Shown here: positions 16,815 to 24,437 of the stretch, piece by piece
Numbering within the stretch: the first letter of the stretch is position 1
How the letters are laid out: each line of letters starts with the position of its first letter
DNA from: an uncultured Christensenella sp.
GTDB taxonomy: Bacteria > Bacillota > Clostridia > Christensenellales > Borkfalkiaceae
Direction of reading: 5' to 3'
Length of the DNA stretch: 55,495 nt
Assembly (NCBI GenBank): GCA_910585785.1
Contig: CAJUEV010000004.1
Coordinates: 87,818-143,312 of the forward strand
Position numbers and translations under genes: made by a program
The notes under the pieces: generated by a model
Seen by the model: only the letters and a program-made list of their open reading frames with translations
What the model was told of the DNA's origin: nothing
Databases searched by the model: none

Positions 16815-16840
16815 TTAATCCTTATAAATTTTATTGTCAA
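16812..16840 (-). promoter_or_regulatory. Promoter of the marR-ABC exporter operon
   Basis: Minus strand TTGACA (16840-16835), 17-base spacer, TAAAAT (16817-16812), overlapping the operator. The rest of the 334-base gap (16711-17044) holds the marR leader and two tandem terminators of the next gene; no further ORF is evident in it. Confidence 0.88.
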
Positions 16841-16927
16841 CGCAAGGCGAAAAACTTTTTAAAATAATTTTTATTTGTTACTTTCAAGCAATTAAAATTT
16901 CATTTTTTCAAACTCCGCAAAATGAAA

Positions 16928-16949
16928 AAGCCGTTCATACAAACGACTT
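16928..16949 (-). terminator. Second of two tandem terminators after the 313-aa gene
   Basis: Minus strand stem AAGTCGTT / AACGGCTT (loop TGTATG) followed by TTTC. It starts directly after the U-run of the first terminator. Confidence 0.7.
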
Positions 16950-16955
16950 AAAAAA

Positions 16956-16977
16956 AGAAGCCGATAAATCGACTTCT
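16956..16977 (-). terminator. First tandem terminator after the 313-aa gene
   Basis: Minus strand stem AGAAGTCGAT / ATCGGCTTCT with a two-base centre, followed by TTTTTT. It lies about 67 bases after the stop codon of the gene at 17045. Confidence 0.85.
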
Positions 16978-17044
16978 CTCTCGGGGTGTGCGTATACCCC
17001 TCGTCGTGTTTATTTGATAAAAATACTGCCGACAATTATGCAAC

Positions 17045-17986
17045 TCAGTTCCGAGTATAAATTTCAAGCGCTCTTTCGGTAATCTCGCTTTTGTATCTGT
17101 CGATATCGATATAACCTTTCCCTTTTTTATCGTACTCCAAATGTATGGTCGGCAACTCGATATTGAGCAAGGCGTCGAGGAGCGAAACCGAATTTTTGAA
17201 ATCCACAAGAAGCTTACCCGTCGCGTACCCGTTGGCTTTTTGGTATTCGTGCAGTTCTATCAGCGTTCCGGCATCGTCGGGGAGTGCGATATTTTCGACT
17301 TTTTCGCCGTATAAAAAGCGTGCGAAATTGTAAAGTCCCAAAGCAAAAAACGGGAACTGTTTGGTAAATTTATTTTCGCCGAATTCATTCGAGCGGCGCT
17401 TGCCTTTGCATATATTATCCAACTCTACGGAAAACCTGTCGAAATCTTTATCGACCAAACTCAAAAGACAGTTTACAACCGCCTTTCCCTCGATTGTAGT
17501 TTTAGACTCGGAGTAACGCCTACCGGTATCGACCGCTTCCGCTCGCCACGCTTCCTCGCCGTAGTACAAATACATTACCAGATTTCTCAGCCAACCGCCG
17601 CCGATTTTACTTTGTACGTTTTCCTTCGGAAAAAAACGCTTTATATCGTCGAAACGGTTAGCCGACAGCAACACGGAAAATAGGTCCCAATCCGTTGACA
17701 TCATAGAGAGCCTTTCCAGCGTGGTAACGGTATACAGCGTGTCGTCAAGATAGCGCATATCGTCTTCCTTTAACGCAAGCATTGCGCCGAGATACAGAAG
17801 ATTATAGCCGTCGCTGCCGAGCAGTCTGAGCCACATCTCAATTTGATATTCTTCGGGTTTGTTAAAGAAATCTATATTGCGCCCGATTTGTTCGCGTTCA
17901 AAGCTATCCATATCATAATAGAAATATGCTTTATCCACAATATCATAATAAAGACTAACCAGCTTATCCTTCTGCGCTTTTGTCAT
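17045..17986 (-). CDS. Unrecognised 313-aa soluble helical protein (possibly immunity-like)
   Basis: I do not recognise this with confidence. The protein is soluble, rich in aromatic, Asp and Leu residues, and looks helical throughout. Notable segments are YYDIVDKAYFYYDMDSFE near the start, LLYLGAMLALKEDDMRYLDD, FFALGLYNFARFLYG and VSLLDALLNIELPTIHLEYD. That profile and a lone position are reminiscent of polymorphic-toxin immunity proteins such as the Imm49 group, but this is a guess from general look. An open frame continues upstream across the tRNA gene; the real start is the ATG at 17986, with AAAGGAG 13 bases before it. It is monocistronic, between tRNA-Glu and two terminators. Confidence 0.65.
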   Translation of the reverse strand: MTKAQKDKLVSLYYDIVDKAYFYYDMDSFEREQIGRNIDFFNKPEEYQIEMWLRLLGSDGYNLLYLGAMLALKEDDMRYLDDTLYTVTTLERLSMMSTDWDLFSVLLSANRFDDIKRFFPKENVQSKIGGGWLRNLVMYLYYGEEAWRAEAVDTGRRYSESKTTIEGKAVVNCLLSLVDKDFDRFSVELDNICKGKRRSNEFGENKFTKQFPFFALGLYNFARFLYGEKVENIALPDDAGTLIELHEYQKANGYATGKLLVDFKNSVSLLDALLNIELPTIHLEYDKKGKGYIDIDRYKSEITERALEIYTRN

Positions 17987-18025
17987 TATACTGCGTTTTC
18001 TCCTTTGCCTATCATATATAATTTT

Positions 18026-18049
18026 ACCCCCACCGCTTTCGGAGGGGGT
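18026..18049 (-). terminator. Hairpin downstream of tRNA-Glu
   Basis: Minus strand stem ACCCCC-T-CCG / CGG-T-GGGGGT (one T-T mismatch, loop AAAG) followed by AAAATTAT. It is two bases past the encoded CCA. The tail is not T-rich, so it may instead be a processing or partial termination element. Confidence 0.5.
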
Positions 18050-18051
18050 AT

Positions 18052-18126
18052 TGGTGACCCTGCCGGGAATCGAACCCGGGATTGAGCCTTGAGAGGGCTC
18101 CGTCTTAACCGCTTGACCACAGGGCC
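18052..18126 (-). tRNA. tRNA-Glu (anticodon CTC)
   Basis: Full cloverleaf on the minus strand: acceptor GGCCCTG / CAGGGTC, D arm GTC-AAGCGGTTAA-GAC, anticodon arm GAGCC-CTCTCAA-GGCTC with anticodon CTC, four-base variable loop, T arm CCGGG-TTCGATT-CCCGG, discriminator A and an encoded CCA. It decodes GAG. The gene is 75 nt including CCA. Confidence 0.96.
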
Positions 18127-18144
18127 GCACCTATTTACCGAGTG

Positions 18145-18174
18145 ATTATAACACATACGCTTTTTATTTGGCAA
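18145..18174 (-). promoter_or_regulatory. tRNA-Glu promoter
   Basis: Minus strand TTGCCA (18174-18169), 18-base spacer, TATAAT (18150-18145). Start expected near 18138, 12 bases before the mature tRNA. Confidence 0.75.
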
Positions 18175-18291
18175 GCGAAAAACACTTTTCCGCAACGAAA
18201 TTTTTATATAATAAAAAAATACCGCACGAAAAAAAATCCGCGCAAACAAAAATTATAACTATAAAAAAGCAATGAACCGAAATTTGAAAAA

Positions 18292-18480
18292 CAAAAAATC
18301 CGCCTGTGCCGTGATATGAAAAAGTATTAACCCGCTTCTCGCAGGTGGGTGCGGGGCGGCGGAACCTCAGACTTTCCGAAACAAATCAGACCTTGCCTAT
18401 TTCCGCGGACAGCCCGCTCCCGTTTGGTTACTTTGTGGATTACGAATTTTTCATACCACGCACACCGCAGACCTGTTTAC
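18292..18480 (-). ncRNA. ssrS: 6S RNA (RNA polymerase-binding regulatory RNA)
   Basis: A 189-nt minus-strand RNA gene with its own consensus promoter and a U-run end. The ends form a long closing helix: CTGCGGTGTGCGTGGTATGAAAAA near 5' pairs with TTTTTCATATCACGGCACAGGCGG near 3', one bulge and one mismatch. Between them are helices flanking an internal bubble, with GCACCCACCTGC and GAGAAGCGGGTTAATAC in the 3' half, similar to Firmicutes 6S RNAs as I remember them. 6S RNA mimics an open promoter and sequesters housekeeping holoenzyme when growth slows. It is not SRP RNA (no GGAAGCAGC), RNase P or tmRNA. A covariance search would settle it. Confidence 0.78.
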
Positions 18481-18487
18481 ATTTATA

Positions 18488-18516
18488 ATTATAGCCGCCC
18501 GCGACAAAAAATGCAA
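18488..18516 (-). promoter_or_regulatory. 6S RNA promoter
   Basis: Minus strand TTGCAT (18516-18511), 17-base spacer, TATAAT (18493-18488). The predicted start, G at 18480, is seven bases below the -10 box and at the base of the closing helix. Confidence 0.85.
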
Positions 18517-18626
18517 GAAAAAAATTTTTACATAAATTAAAATATTTGGCAGGCGTTTTCAATTTGCTTGATTTTTAAAATCAAAAGCCGTAAACTCTTT
18601 ATATAAACTATTTATACGAGGCACTT

Positions 18627-19958
18627 ATGGAAGAAATTACAGGCGTTTTGCCCAAAACTTCTACCCCCTATTCCGAATTCAAGCAAAATTTAGATAAAGT
18701 TGTGACTGTTAAAGGCACTATTCACAACATACGCGAAATGTCCGATTTTGCTTTTATTCTTTTAAGAACCGCAAGAGAACTTATTCAATGCGTTTACTCG
18801 CCCGAATTTTCAGATTTCAAACTGGACGAAACGATAGTTGAACAGGCTTCCGCAAAAATTACCGGCAAAGTGGTAAAAAGCGAAACCCGCGACGGCAGCG
18901 AAAGATTTGAACTGCAAATTCACAATATCGAAATTTTGTCCGTTCCAGCAGCCGTTCCCCCCGTGGTTATTTCTAAAAAGCAAATCAACTGCGAACTTTC
19001 AGTAAATCTGGACAACCGTCCCGTGACGTTGCGCAACCCCAAAGAACGCGCAATCTTCAAAATTCAGGAAGGTATTGCGCGCGGCTTCCGCGAATATCTG
19101 CAAAACCAGAATTTTACCGAAATACGCTCCCCCAAAATTAACTTTGCAGGCGCCGAGGGCGGCACAAACGTTTTTAAGCTTGACTATTTTGGCAAGACGG
19201 TTTATCTTGCCCAAAGCCCGCAGCTTTACAAACAGGCGTTGGTGCCCGTTTACGAGAGGGTTTTTGAGATTGCTCCCGTATTCCGCGCGGAACACCACGA
19301 CACCTCACGCCATTTAAACGAATATATTTCAATGGACTTTGAAATGGGCTTTATAGACGATTTCACCGACATAATGAATATGGAAACGGGCGTTTTGAAG
19401 TACATTATGAATTTGTTGAAGACGGAATACGCACCCGAAGTGGAATTGCTGAAAGTTGATATTCCCGAAATTACTTCCATCCCTTGCGTGCGTTTTAAGG
19501 ACGCGAAGGAACTTTGCGTTAAAAAACTGAAAAACATTACGGATATGAAGGACTTTGAGCCCGAAGAAGAAGCGTTTTTGGGCAAATGGGCTAAACAACA
19601 ATTTAACTCTGACTTTTTGTTTGTAACGCACTATCTTTCCAAAAAGCGCCCCTTCTACACTATGGACGACCCCGAAGACCCCGAAGTGACGTTGTCTTTC
19701 GACCTGCTATTCAGGGGGCTTGAAATTACTAGCGGCGGACAGCGTATTCACGATTACAATATGCAGGTTGAAAAGATGAAACGTATGGGTATGAATCCCG
19801 ACGAATTTGAAACCTATCTTATGCTGCACAAGTACGGCGCTCCCCCTCACGGCGGTTTGGGACTTGGACTTGAAAGACTTACTATGCACCTTTTGGGCTT
19901 TAAAAACGTAAGAAACGCAACAATGTTCCCCAGAGATATAAACAGAGTTACGCCTTAA
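18627..19958 (+). CDS. aspS: Archaeal-type (non-discriminating) aspartyl-tRNA synthetase
   Basis: A class IIb synthetase of 443 aa with an N-terminal OB-fold anticodon domain (VTVKGTIHNIREMSDFAFILLR) and the catalytic core: motif 2 FRAEHHDTSRHLNEYISMDFEMGFI near residue 215 and motif 3 GLGLGLERLTMHLLG near 410. The length and absence of the ~120-residue bacterial insertion domain mark the archaeal/eukaryotic-type AspRS. In bacteria such copies usually charge both tRNA-Asp and tRNA-Asn with Asp, the latter then amidated by GatCAB. AsnRS is the close alternative, but the motif 2 neighbourhood fits AspRS better. It is one of few plus-strand genes. RBS: GAGGCACTT before the ATG. Confidence 0.85.
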   Translation: MEEITGVLPKTSTPYSEFKQNLDKVVTVKGTIHNIREMSDFAFILLRTARELIQCVYSPEFSDFKLDETIVEQASAKITGKVVKSETRDGSERFELQIHNIEILSVPAAVPPVVISKKQINCELSVNLDNRPVTLRNPKERAIFKIQEGIARGFREYLQNQNFTEIRSPKINFAGAEGGTNVFKLDYFGKTVYLAQSPQLYKQALVPVYERVFEIAPVFRAEHHDTSRHLNEYISMDFEMGFIDDFTDIMNMETGVLKYIMNLLKTEYAPEVELLKVDIPEITSIPCVRFKDAKELCVKKLKNITDMKDFEPEEEAFLGKWAKQQFNSDFLFVTHYLSKKRPFYTMDDPEDPEVTLSFDLLFRGLEITSGGQRIHDYNMQVEKMKRMGMNPDEFETYLMLHKYGAPPHGGLGLGLERLTMHLLGFKNVRNATMFPRDINRVTP

Positions 19959-19972
19959 ATTTTATGATAACG

Positions 19973-20004
19973 CGGCGCGGGCTGAAAGCCCGCGCCGTAA
20001 TTTT
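19973..20004 (+). terminator. Terminator after aspS
   Basis: Plus-strand 11-bp stem CGGCGCGGGCT / AGCCCGCGCCG, loop GAA, followed by TAATTTTTATT. The convergent gene ends at 20004. Confidence 0.92.
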
Positions 20005-20951
20005 TATTTGACGTTTATAATTTTGTTTACAGGAAATTTTTGCTTCAACGTATAATGTGCGACAATTTCGGACTTGCCTCCGCTATAAGCGACAGTTACT
20101 TTATCGCCGGCGTTAAATTCTTCCGCACCGGAGCATTCCTTCACGTGCTTTATGCCGCCGCTTGTTATATAGCAATAAAACTTGTTATTTTTTATTTTGC
20201 TGCAATAAGTACATTTTTTTATAAAATATCTGCCTTGGGTAAATCGCGGATTGTCTTTTAGAATTTGTTTAAGCCGTTTTTTCCTTGCGACGGTTTTAAA
20301 AGGCAGCGTATAAGAGTACTTGGCAAGCGCTATCGGCTTAGAAAGGTCTACCTTGATTAATTCGCCGCTTAAACCTTCAAAATCGACTTGTCCCCGTTTC
20401 GCCTCGGCTGCCGCAAATTCTTCCGCGCCTTCCGACAAAGTAAAATCGTTTAAAATTACGCTATCGGTTTTGTTAAAGGCAATCATAAGATTTTGCCCGA
20501 CGTAAAAAGGAACTTCCGCATAACCGCCCGTAAACACACCCAATCGCCGTACGTTGTCCGCATCAAAAAATGCATATTGCAAAACTACTTTGTGGTATGA
20601 ATAACTGCGGTGAACGCGGTGGCGCCAAATTTTTTGTTTGTTTACGGACGTAACGGTTCCGTCTGTCAGGGTACCGCTTTTTAAAACGTTGCGCGCAAAC
20701 CTGATTTTTTTATAAACGGAAATGGATTTTGCTAAAATTAAGGCGGTTATAATACACAGAATAATTACGAAGGCAAACGCAAAGATGGTGACAGCCGCGT
20801 CAGAAAACAGTTTTTTGGAACTTAAAACTATCAATGCGATTGCCAGAGCCCAGAATAATATCAAAATTACATATGAAAGTATTTCGTTAAAAATATTGCG
20901 GTTTATACCTTCAACCCCGCTCCGTTTGGATTTGTCTAATTTATAAATCAT
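20004..20951 (-). CDS. Two-TM membrane protein with DUF3592-like modules
   Basis: A 315-aa protein with two membrane helices near residues 26-48 and 54-75 and a soluble C-terminal part. That part holds a pattern like DUF3592 proteins: GTLTDGTVTSVNKQK, then YHKVVLQYAFFDADN...GGYAEVPFYVGQNLMIAFN. A second, more divergent copy may follow (ARYFIKK-like region: KCTYCSKIKNNKFYCYITSGG...EFNAGDKVTVAYSGG). Function is unknown. The frame is open upstream to 21137, but translation there would begin inside the promoter; I choose the ATG at 20951, eight bases after AAGG. This leaves a ~150-nt leader with a strong hairpin. Confidence 0.7.
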   Translation of the reverse strand: MIYKLDKSKRSGVEGINRNIFNEILSYVILILFWALAIALIVLSSKKLFSDAAVTIFAFAFVIILCIITALILAKSISVYKKIRFARNVLKSGTLTDGTVTSVNKQKIWRHRVHRSYSYHKVVLQYAFFDADNVRRLGVFTGGYAEVPFYVGQNLMIAFNKTDSVILNDFTLSEGAEEFAAAEAKRGQVDFEGLSGELIKVDLSKPIALAKYSYTLPFKTVARKKRLKQILKDNPRFTQGRYFIKKCTYCSKIKNNKFYCYITSGGIKHVKECSGAEEFNAGDKVTVAYSGGKSEIVAHYTLKQKFPVNKIINVK

Positions 20952-21000
20952 TAATCGCCTTACCCTGCCTGTTAAAAACAACTCAACTTTAAGCGTTTTA

Positions 21001-21045
21001 CACAAAAAGTAACGTCCGACGGAAATCCGCCGGACGACCTTTTTT
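21001..21045 (-). promoter_or_regulatory. Structured leader upstream of the DUF3592-like gene
   Basis: On the minus strand the leader contains a 10-bp hairpin GTCCGGCGGA / TCCGTCGGAC (one G-U) at about 21013-21034, followed four bases later by TTTTTG. This could be an attenuator for the gene starting at 20951. On the plus strand the same hairpin is followed by TTTTTT, but no plus-strand gene precedes it. Confidence 0.45.
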
Positions 21046-21098
21046 CTCCCTATTGTTACGACTTTTCCGCCAATATCAATAAAGCACTCGGTAGTGAG

Positions 21099-21136
21099 TG
21101 TTGACATATTATCACTAAAAAAACTGTTTGTCAACA
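21099..21136 (-). promoter_or_regulatory. Promoter with flanking inverted repeat for the DUF3592-like gene
   Basis: Minus strand TTGACA (21134-21129), 17-base spacer, TAATAT (21111-21106). Perfect inverted arms TGTTGACA (21099-21106) and TGTCAACA (21129-21136) bracket the promoter, so one arm covers -35 and the other lies just below -10, a possible operator. Confidence 0.8.
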
Positions 21137-21139
21137 AAA

Positions 21140-21178
21140 AATCGCAATTTTTGTATATTTTTTACAAAAATTGCGATT
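21140..21178 (-). terminator. Terminator of the dgt-dnaG-rpoD operon
   Basis: Minus strand 16-bp perfect stem AATCGCAATTTTTGTA / TACAAAAATTGCGATT with an eight-base A/T loop, followed by TTTTTTG. It ends the operon whose last gene stops at 21205. Confidence 0.93.
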
Positions 21179-21204
21179 AAATTACATTTGATTTTATCAG
21201 ATAA

Positions 21205-21906
21205 TTACGCCTTGTATAATATTCTGTGGCAATTATCGCACTCGGTAGGCGCGCCCGCCTCTATTTTTTCTTTGGCGCTTAAAGAAAGTTCGGTTCCGCA
21301 CTTCGAGCATCTTCCGTCGTTTACAGGGCAAAGAATGGGAAAAATCCGCTCGTTACGCTTGGACTGATACCTTTGCATAACTTCTGCGGGCACGTCTTTG
21401 GCAATGCGTTCAAGCTCGCGCTGAATTGCGCCCATTTCCGCAACCTTACTCTCCTTATATTTTTTATAAACTTCGGCGTATTCCGCGTACTGCTTCTGTA
21501 CGGAAATAGTCTTTTTCTTCATCGATTGATATTCTTCGTCGGCGTCTTTTACCGCTTTTGAAAGAGCGGCTACTTCCGCCTTTATGCTTTTCAAACGCTC
21601 GGTAATCTGCAAAACGTTTTTCTTATAAAACGAAATTTCCGCGCCGCCGTCTACAAGTTCGTCAAGGTTTTCAAAATCGATAAGCGTTTCCGCAATTTCA
21701 AGGTATTGTTTATTGAGTTGTTCCAGAAGGCGTTCAAGCTCTTTCGCCTTAGAGTCCAGCGCTTCAAGCTTTTCGGGCGCCTTCGTCAAAAACGCTTTTG
21801 CCTGAGTATAATTTTTTCTCTCGTCCGAATTTGCCGTTTCGCGTTCGAGTTTGAGAAGTTTTGAATCCTCCTGCTGGTACTTTAAAAGTTGTTCAATCTG
21901 TGCCAT
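21205..21906 (-). CDS. Coiled-coil protein with C4-type zinc ribbon
   Basis: The 233-aa protein is a long antiparallel coiled coil (residues ~10-170, rich in Lys/Glu/Leu/Ala) followed by a zinc ribbon: CPVNDGRCSKCGTELS then CDNCHRILY, giving four Cys ligands. This is the family often labelled 'C4-type zinc ribbon domain-containing protein' or CT398-like, proposed to bind nucleic acid or act in secretion, with no settled role. It follows the Nif3-like gene by 53 bases, as in many Clostridia, and RBS AAGGAGAATTTTT precedes its ATG. Confidence 0.85.
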   Translation of the reverse strand: MAQIEQLLKYQQEDSKLLKLERETANSDERKNYTQAKAFLTKAPEKLEALDSKAKELERLLEQLNKQYLEIAETLIDFENLDELVDGGAEISFYKKNVLQITERLKSIKAEVAALSKAVKDADEEYQSMKKKTISVQKQYAEYAEVYKKYKESKVAEMGAIQRELERIAKDVPAEVMQRYQSKRNERIFPILCPVNDGRCSKCGTELSLSAKEKIEAGAPTECDNCHRILYKA

Positions 21907-21959
21907 AAAAATTCTCCTTTATGCGTGTTGGGACTACCCCGCCGCGCCCTGCTTTATAG

Positions 21960-22745
21960 TTATAAAAGTTCCCCGTCGCAAAAATACTCGCAAGGAACGC
22001 CTATTTCACCTTTCAAACCTTCGTAAATTTTATTAAAGCCGTAATTTTCCGATGAATAATGCGTTAAATGCACTACGTTTATTCCCATAGATACAAGCGC
22101 CGCTATTTCGTGATGCTTCATATCCGACGAAACGAAAACGTCCGCGCCTCCCTTATAGGCAAACTCGATTGCCCGTTCGTCGCAACCTGCGCCGCAAAAA
22201 GACGCGACTTTTTTTACCGTCCTGTCAAAGTTGCCGTAAGCAAGCGCTCTGTTTGACGAAAATTCTTTTTTTACCCCTTCAAAGTAACTTGAAAAGGATT
22301 GCCGTTTTACGGAGTACAACCTGCCGTAACCGCCGCCAGTGACAGGCGCAAGAATTTCCGCCTTTTCGCCGCCGAGCCCGCGCATAAGATAATAGTCAAT
22401 TCCTTGGGGCGCGGCGTCAAAATTGAGGTGCATAGAAACAACCGATATTCCGTTGTTGAAACATTCCGCCAGCGCTTTGGACTGCGGGTCGCAAGTTACG
22501 TCAAATTTTGAAATACCGCCGTAAATTGCGGGATGATGGGTAACGATAAGGTTATATCCAAGCTTTTGCGCCCGAGATACCGTATTCAAAGAAAAATCAA
22601 GCGAAAACAGCGCGCCGCAAATATCATTGCCGCAATTTAAAATAATTCCGCTGTTGTCATACATTTTATAAGTTTTGCAAAACTCGTCCGAAAGCGCGAC
22701 GGGCGCAACTTTTTCAAGCTTTGCAAAAACGTCATTTAATTTCAC
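21960..22745 (-). CDS. Nif3-like dinuclear metal centre protein (YqfO family)
   Basis: A 261-aa member of the Nif3/DUF34 family. Metal ligands are visible in VTHHPAIYGG near residue 69 and SVVSMHLNFDAAPQGIDYYL near 100, and in the C-terminal part in SSDMKHHEIAALVSMGINVVHLTHYSSE. Unlike Bacillus YqfO it lacks the inserted PII-like domain, being the shorter form. The family is suggested to be a metal-dependent hydrolase or GTP cyclohydrolase I type 2, but the true substrate is unresolved. It overlaps trmK by 14 bases. Confidence 0.9.
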   Translation of the reverse strand: MKLNDVFAKLEKVAPVALSDEFCKTYKMYDNSGIILNCGNDICGALFSLDFSLNTVSRAQKLGYNLIVTHHPAIYGGISKFDVTCDPQSKALAECFNNGISVVSMHLNFDAAPQGIDYYLMRGLGGEKAEILAPVTGGGYGRLYSVKRQSFSSYFEGVKKEFSSNRALAYGNFDRTVKKVASFCGAGCDERAIEFAYKGGADVFVSSDMKHHEIAALVSMGINVVHLTHYSSENYGFNKIYEGLKGEIGVPCEYFCDGELL

Positions 22746-23382
22746 CGTTCAACACTCCGTTGATAAAATTAATCCGCGCTTCTATCTGCAAGCGGGAAGT
22801 TCGGTTTAAATTTCCGCGCAGGTATTCCGCGTTTTTTTTGAGTTCGCCGCGCATATATTCGGCTGTCACGGGGTTTTCAAGGGCTTGTCCGAAGGCAAGT
22901 TCCGCTTGGGTATACGGACGGAAAACACCGCTTTTTTTGCCCTTTATCACAAAATATGTTTTTCCGCCGCTTTCAAAAGGCGAATCTTCGGTGATAACGG
23001 CGCCGTTTTGCAACAGATATTCCCTTATCTTGCGCGCGTTGTGCATTGGTTGAAGAACGAACGATTCCGGTATATAAGAATTTTGAAATATGCTTATAAT
23101 TTCGTCGCCGCCCATTCCCGCAATAAGAATTTGTTGCGTACGTTTATCTATTTTTTCAAGTCCGTTGCAGCAAACCGACTTAACCGCGCCTTCCGCAATA
23201 TAGTGCGAAAGCAATTTTTCCGCTTTGGAAAGGCACTTTGCGCTTACGTCAGATATGACGGCGCTTTTGCACAACCCGTTTTTAAGCATATACAACGTGC
23301 AATAGCCGTGGTCGCAACCCACGTCGGCAAAACTTTCGCACGGGTCGAGGTATGCGCACAGCTTTTCAATTCTGTCCGTCAT
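22732..23382 (-). CDS. trmK: tRNA (adenine-22-N1)-methyltransferase TrmK
   Basis: TrmK methylates A22 in the D-loop of bacterial tRNAs using SAM. The 216-aa protein starts with DRIEKLCAYLDPCESFADVGCDHGYCTLYML, containing the Rossmann SAM-binding motif DVGCDHG, and carries AGMGGDEII near residue 88 and a C-terminal helical coiled-coil. It overlaps rpoD by four bases upstream and the Nif3-like gene downstream; rpoD-trmK-nif3 is a conserved Firmicutes order. Confidence 0.93.
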   Translation of the reverse strand: MTDRIEKLCAYLDPCESFADVGCDHGYCTLYMLKNGLCKSAVISDVSAKCLSKAEKLLSHYIAEGAVKSVCCNGLEKIDKRTQQILIAGMGGDEIISIFQNSYIPESFVLQPMHNARKIREYLLQNGAVITEDSPFESGGKTYFVIKGKKSGVFRPYTQAELAFGQALENPVTAEYMRGELKKNAEYLRGNLNRTSRLQIEARINFINGVLNGEIK

Positions 23383-24437
23383 GTATCCAAAAAGTCTTTA
23401 AGGTGCTTCGAACGCGAGGGGTGACGAAGTTTTCTAAGCGCTTTCGCCTCGATTTGACGTATGCGTTCGCGGGTAACGTTAAACTCTCTGCCAACTTCTT
23501 CAAGCGTGCGGGGTCTGCCGTCGTCAACGCCGTATCTTAAACGCAAAACCTTTTCTTCCCTGGGGGTAAGGCTGTTTAAGACGGATAAAAGCGTTTCTTT
23601 AAGCATAGTTGTGGAAACGCTGTCCGAGGGGGTGACTGTTTTATCGTCCTCGATAAAATCGCCGAGATGGCTGTCTTCCTCCTCGCCTATCGGAGTTTCC
23701 AAAGAAACGGGGTCCTGAGCGATGCGCTGAATTTCGCGCACGCGCTCCTCGCTTATATTCATTTCGGCGGCTATTTCCGCGGGAGTGGGCTCTCTGCCGT
23801 ATTTTTGAAGCAAAATGCGGGAAACGCGGGTAAGTTTGTTTATTGTTTCCACCATATGCACGGGTATACGGATAGTACGCGCCTGGTCCGCTATCGCGCG
23901 CGTTATGGCTTGCCTAATCCACCACGTTGCGTACGTGGAAAACTTAAAGCCTTTCTGGTAGTCGAATTTTTCAACCGCCTTCATAAGTCCAAGATTGCCT
24001 TCCTGAATTAAATCCAGAAACAGCATTCCGCGCCCGACGTAGCGTTTTGCAATTGAAACTACAAGTCTTAAATTCGCTTCGGAAAGTTTTTTCTTGGCTT
24101 CTTCGTCGCCGTCCTGCATTCTGCGCGCCAGCTCTATTTCGTCGTCGGCGGAAAGAAGGGGCACCCTGCCTATATCTTTAAGATACATTTTTACGGGGTC
24201 GTCAAGCCCTATATCGGAAAGCGCCTGTTCGTAAAGTTCTTTATCGCGCTCGGCTTCGTCGATAATCTGGATGCCCGCTTCCGCAATAGATTTATAAACA
24301 AAATCCATTTGCGCGGGCGTGGTTTCGTACTTTTCCATAATATCGCACAAAGTGTTTGTGGTTATAGAGCCCTTTAAACCGTAAGTTTCTATAATGTGTT
24401 TTAATATTTCGCCTAATTTCTGGTCGGATAAATTCAT
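23379..24437 (-). CDS. rpoD: Housekeeping sigma factor SigA (RpoD)
   Basis: The 352-aa protein has a short 1.1-like N-terminus, region 1.2/2 (DDPVKMYLKDIGRVPLLSADDEIELARRM... RLVVSIAKRYVGRGMLFLDLIQEGNLGLMKAVEKFDY), the -10-recognition segment FSTYATWWIRQAITRAIADQ, region 3 and region 4 HTH ending in VTRERIRQIEAKALRKLRHPSRS, which contacts -35. It directs the TTGACA/TATAAT promoters seen throughout this window. It sits between dnaG and trmK with four-base overlaps, the classical macromolecular synthesis operon. Confidence 0.98.
   Translation of the reverse strand: MNLSDQKLGEILKHIIETYGLKGSITTNTLCDIMEKYETTPAQMDFVYKSIAEAGIQIIDEAERDKELYEQALSDIGLDDPVKMYLKDIGRVPLLSADDEIELARRMQDGDEEAKKKLSEANLRLVVSIAKRYVGRGMLFLDLIQEGNLGLMKAVEKFDYQKGFKFSTYATWWIRQAITRAIADQARTIRIPVHMVETINKLTRVSRILLQKYGREPTPAEIAAEMNISEERVREIQRIAQDPVSLETPIGEEEDSHLGDFIEDDKTVTPSDSVSTTMLKETLLSVLNSLTPREEKVLRLRYGVDDGRPRTLEEVGREFNVTRERIRQIEAKALRKLRHPSRSKHLKDFLDT

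Noticed and set aside
17986..18130. N-terminal extension of the 313-aa protein across the tRNA
   Set aside because: The first 48 codons of the longest frame are encoded by the tRNA-Glu gene and its downstream hairpin. The ATG at 17986 is the sensible start.
18292..18480. SRP RNA, RNase P RNA or tmRNA
   Set aside because: No GGAAGCAGC loop, no RNase P core segments and no tRNA-like ends; 6S is the better fit.
20952..21137. 62-residue N-terminal extension of the DUF3592-like protein
   Set aside because: Its first ATG codons fall within the predicted promoter; transcription likely starts near 21099, so only the ATG at 20951 is well placed.
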